Shown piece by piece: positions 61,913-64,000 of a stretch of DNA of 64,000 nucleotides; the stretch's first letter is position 1, and each line of letters begins with the position of its first letter. Origin of the DNA: Candidatus Rhodoferax randersensis. Lineage in GTDB: Bacteria > Pseudomonadota > Gammaproteobacteria > Burkholderiales > Burkholderiaceae_C. The stretch is taken from contig JADKEH010000047.1 in NCBI GenBank assembly GCA_016718155.1, positions 1-64,000 of the forward strand, in the 5' to 3' direction. The position numbers were made by a program, and so were the translations under genes. The notes below the pieces were generated by a model. The model saw only the letters and a program-made list of their open reading frames with translations, made no database searches and was not told the DNA's origin.

Positions 61913-62434
61913 TCAGCTCGCCGACAGCGTCGATGTTGGCGACTCGACCGCCTCGGGATTTAGCACTTGCTCCAGCGCCCGGCAAGCCGCTACGCCAGCG
62001 GCATCCTGAATTTTTGGCAACAGGGCGCGCAACTGCTCGAAGCCCTCGGCTCGTTCAACCGCGAGGTTTAGCCAAATTCCGCGCAGACCCAAAGTCGCCG
62101 TCAAGGCGGTTGCCAGCGGTTTGGCGGCGCGGTAGCGCTCCTGCTGCGACAACACCAGGCTTTGCAGCGGCATCGGCTCGGTCGCGGCCATCGCCACCGT
62201 GGACGAAAAGAAATCAGCCGCGGGGGGCACCGCCTGCGGCAAGGTCAGAAAGCCCTGTTCAACCATGTGCACCACATCGGCCACGCTGGTACCCAAGCCG
62301 GCGGTGGCCGCCAGCACCGCGTCAGGCGAGCGCGCACCGTCAAACAGGATGAACATCGAGCGCTGCCGCCCCGACAACAGCGGGGTGCGCTCTTTGAACG
62401 CCTTTTGCCCCACCTCGGTCTTGATGTAGTTCAT
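61913..62434 (-). CDS. Hypothetical protein (173 residues)
   Basis: MNYIKTEVGQKAFKERTPLL then SGRQRSMFILFDGARS, VLAATAGLGTSVADVVHMVEQGFL and a helical C-terminus. The N-terminal third resembles the winged-helix segment found at the start of several betaproteobacterial regulatory proteins (LSGRQRSMFILFDG), but no DNA-binding helix is certain. No signal peptide. I do not recognise a named family. Same strand as the small membrane protein and the MHS transporter upstream. Confidence 0.7.
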   Translation of the reverse strand: MNYIKTEVGQKAFKERTPLLSGRQRSMFILFDGARSPDAVLAATAGLGTSVADVVHMVEQGFLTLPQAVPPAADFFSSTVAMAATEPMPLQSLVLSQQERYRAAKPLATALTATLGLRGIWLNLAVERAEGFEQLRALLPKIQDAAGVAACRALEQVLNPEAVESPTSTLSAS

Positions 62435-62506
62435 AGACCTATTCTATTTTGCGAAGCTCAGTGGCATGGCCCGGAATTACCCGCAGCGTTGCCGACCAAG
62501 CCTGCG

Positions 62507-62696
62507 CTACTTGCTGGCGCTGGCTGGCGCCGCTGCCGGTGCGGCCACTTCCGCAGCCGACTGCTACCGCTGCGGCGGGCGCATGGGTGGCTTCGGCACC
62601 GTGCTTCTCGCCGCCCATATCGATATCACCACCCTTGCTCAAAATGAACAAGGCCAAGGCGGCAAACACCGCAAAACCAACTGCAATCTTCCACAT
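62507..62696 (-). CDS. Small single-helix membrane protein, probable frameshift
   Basis: ATG at 62696 has AGGAG seven bases upstream. MWKIAVGFAVFAALALFILS is a membrane helix, then KGGDIDMGGEKHGAEATHAP. In the starting frame the tail becomes unlike protein (VGCGSGRTGSGASQRQQ) and runs to 62439; the next frame reads QSAAEVAAPAAAPASASK and stops at 62507, a far more natural Ala/Pro-rich ending. One extra base near 62570-62590 would explain this. The result would be a protein of about 62 residues. Function unknown; it follows the MHS transporter gene. Confidence 0.6.
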
Positions 62697-62716
62697 CACG
62701 ATTCTCCTAAGAAAGT

Positions 62717-62737
62717 AGGCCCTCGCATGGAGGGCCT
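62717..62737 (-). terminator. Hairpin after the MHS transporter, possible terminator
   Basis: AGGCCCTC and GAGGGCCT (62717-62724 and 62730-62737) form an eight-pair stem with a five-base loop. On the minus strand it is followed by ACTTTCTT, a weak T-rich tract, and then the Shine-Dalgarno of the small membrane gene. It could be a partial terminator between the two. Confidence 0.55.
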
Positions 62738-62786
62738 GTTGCGGGCAACCAGCCGAGTCTGGCCGGTTGCAGGGTTCATTTGACGA

Positions 62787-64000
62787 TCAATCGTTGGCGT
62801 AGATGTCAACGTCCTTGGTTTCCTTGACGAACAGCATGCCGATGACAAAGGTCATGCCGGCGATGATGATCGGGTACCACAGGCCGTTGTACATGTTGCC
62901 GGTCTGCGCCACGATGGCAAACGCGGTGGCCGGCAGCAGGCCGCCGAACCAGCCGTTGCCGATGTGGTACGGCAGGCTCATCGAGGTGTAGCGAATGCGG
63001 GTCGGGAACATCTCCACCAGCATGGCGGCAATCGGGCCGTAGACCATGGTCACCAGAATCACCAGGTAAGTCAGGATGGCAATGACCTTCACCTTGTCAA
63101 ACTTCGCCATGTCGGCCTTGGCGGGGTAACCTGCGGCCTTGAGGGCGGTGGCGACATCCTTCTTGAATGCGTCGCCCTTGGCCTTGGCATCGGCGGCCGA
63201 CAGACCCTTGGACGAGTAGCTGGTGATGGCGGTCTCGCCGATCTTGATGACGGCAGGCGCACCGGCCGCACCAGCCGCGTTCTCGTAGCTCACTGAAGAG
63301 CCGGCCAGCACTTGCTTGGCAATGTCGCAGGAGCTGGTGAACTTGACCGTACCAGTCGGGTTGAACTGGAACGAACACTCGCTGTCGTCCGACGTTACCA
63401 CCACCTTGTTGGCGGCTTGAGCGGCGGCCAGATCAGGGTTGGCGGCTTTGGTCAGCGCCGTGAACACCGGGAAGTAGGTCAGCACGGCCAACAGGCAGCC
63501 CGCCATGATGATGGGCTTGCGGCCGATCTTGTCGGACCAGGCGCCAAACACGATGAAGAACGGTGTGCCGATGATCAGCGATATCGCGACCATGATGTTG
63601 GCGGTCGCACCATCCACCTTGAGTGCCTGGGTCAGGAAGAACAAGGCATAGAACTGGCCCGAGTACCACACCACGGCCTGGCCGGCGGTCAAACCGATCA
63701 GGGCCAGGATCACGATCTTCAGGTTCTTCCACTGACCAAAGGACTCCGACAGCGGCGCCTTGGAGGTCTTGCCCTCGGCCTTCATCTTGGCAAAGGCGGG
63801 CGATTCGTTCATGGACAGGCGAATCCACACGGAGATGGCCAGCAGCAGAATCGAGACGATGAACGGAACACGCCAGCCCCAATCCGCAAAAGCGGCTTCA
63901 CCGATTACGGTACGGGTGCCCAGAATCACCATCAGCGACAGGAACAGGCCCAGCGTGGCCGTGGTCTGGATCCACGAGGTGTAGGCACCACGCTTGCCTT
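62787..64000 (-). CDS. MHS-family major facilitator transporter, N-terminus off the right edge
   Basis: The 404 visible residues hold helices 4 to 12 of a metabolite:H+ symporter (MHS) protein. GKRGAYTSWIQTTATLG at the edge, VIGEAAFADWGWRVPF, MNESPAFAKMK and WSDKIGRKPIIMAGC (the MFS loop motif) are typical. Between helices 8 and 9 lies an insertion of about 120 residues (PDLAAAQAANKVVVTSDDSE to MAKFDKVK) with two cysteines, likely periplasmic, a form I associate with Burkholderiales MHS transporters. Substrate unknown (dicarboxylate, betaine or proline are possibilities). The gene is cut by the window, not truncated. Confidence 0.9.
   Translation of the reverse strand, partial: GKRGAYTSWIQTTATLGLFLSLMVILGTRTVIGEAAFADWGWRVPFIVSILLLAISVWIRLSMNESPAFAKMKAEGKTSKAPLSESFGQWKNLKIVILALIGLTAGQAVVWYSGQFYALFFLTQALKVDGATANIMVAISLIIGTPFFIVFGAWSDKIGRKPIIMAGCLLAVLTYFPVFTALTKAANPDLAAAQAANKVVVTSDDSECSFQFNPTGTVKFTSSCDIAKQVLAGSSVSYENAAGAAGAPAVIKIGETAITSYSSKGLSAADAKAKGDAFKKDVATALKAAGYPAKADMAKFDKVKVIAILTYLVILVTMVYGPIAAMLVEMFPTRIRYTSMSLPYHIGNGWFGGLLPATAFAIVAQTGNMYNGLWYPIIIAGMTFVIGMLFVKETKDVDIYAND

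Overview
The window is a chromosomal segment of a GC-rich betaproteobacterium, most likely Burkholderiales, family Comamonadaceae (Rhodoferax/Polaromonas-like). The evidence is the set of housekeeping genes and their arrangement (trxB, rpmB-rpmG, rsmB-type methylase, fumC, purN, ribF-ileS-lspA, imuA-imuB-dnaE2, a double-length UvrA, DUF2339/DUF3999), together with the codon style. No taxonomic search was possible, so the genus is an inference.

Layout. 1-1.4 kb: a type IV AbiE toxin-antitoxin locus with a near-intact antitoxin (AbiEi) and a heavily decayed toxin (AbiEii), preceded by an operator-like inverted repeat. 1.45-6.8 kb: lolA (5' end missing), ftsK (one frameshift), a Crp/Fnr regulator, then trxB and the ribosomal pair rpmB-rpmG. 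6.8-8.1 kb: no gene. Two long stem-loop elements with different arms but the same core are followed by a ~955-base tract with no T at all, almost certainly a sequencing artefact. 8.1-24.8 kb: desaturase, RsmB-type methylase, fumC, purN, YceH, an acyl-CoA dehydrogenase pair, DUF1631, HNH nuclease, ribF-ileS-lspA and an orphan PilJ-domain protein. 24.9-34.1 kb: tRNA-Ala(CGC), an EF-G paralogue, an N-acyl amino acid synthase-like (FeeM) protein, a GGDEF/EAL protein (one frameshift), and a kinase/phosphatase next to a formate/nitrite transporter with a sigma-54-like promoter. 34.4-40.2 kb: the imuA-imuB-dnaE2 mutagenesis cassette under a perfect LexA box. 40.3-54.3 kb: a small gene, DUF2339-DUF3999, an Mla-like permease/MCE/lipoprotein set, glutathione peroxidase, a SPOR protein, CcdAB, and a Cpx-like operon (Spy/CpxP, a 107-aa protein, response regulator, sensor kinase). 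54.4-64 kb: a tandem UvrA of about 2,040 codons, a branched-chain-type binding protein, small proteins, and an MHS-family transporter cut by the window edge.

Three themes run across genes. First, palindromic repeats of the GTCATTGCGAGG type lie between genes and also in frame inside dnaE2 and uvrA, and a different repeat forms the C-terminal tail of ImuA; all three proteins act in DNA repair or damage tolerance. Second, several genes carry single-base frameshifts. Three of these (ftsK, GGDEF/EAL, abiEi) would be repaired by adding one base to a short homopolymer, which points to sequencing error rather than gene death. Third, there are two toxin-antitoxin loci, one decaying (AbiE) and one apparently intact (CcdAB).

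The most promising unexplained structure is the pair of stem-loop elements after rpmG: the arms differ in sequence between copies yet stay complementary, while the inner core is conserved. This looks like a structured mobile or RNA element. No complete new multi-gene system was identified with confidence.
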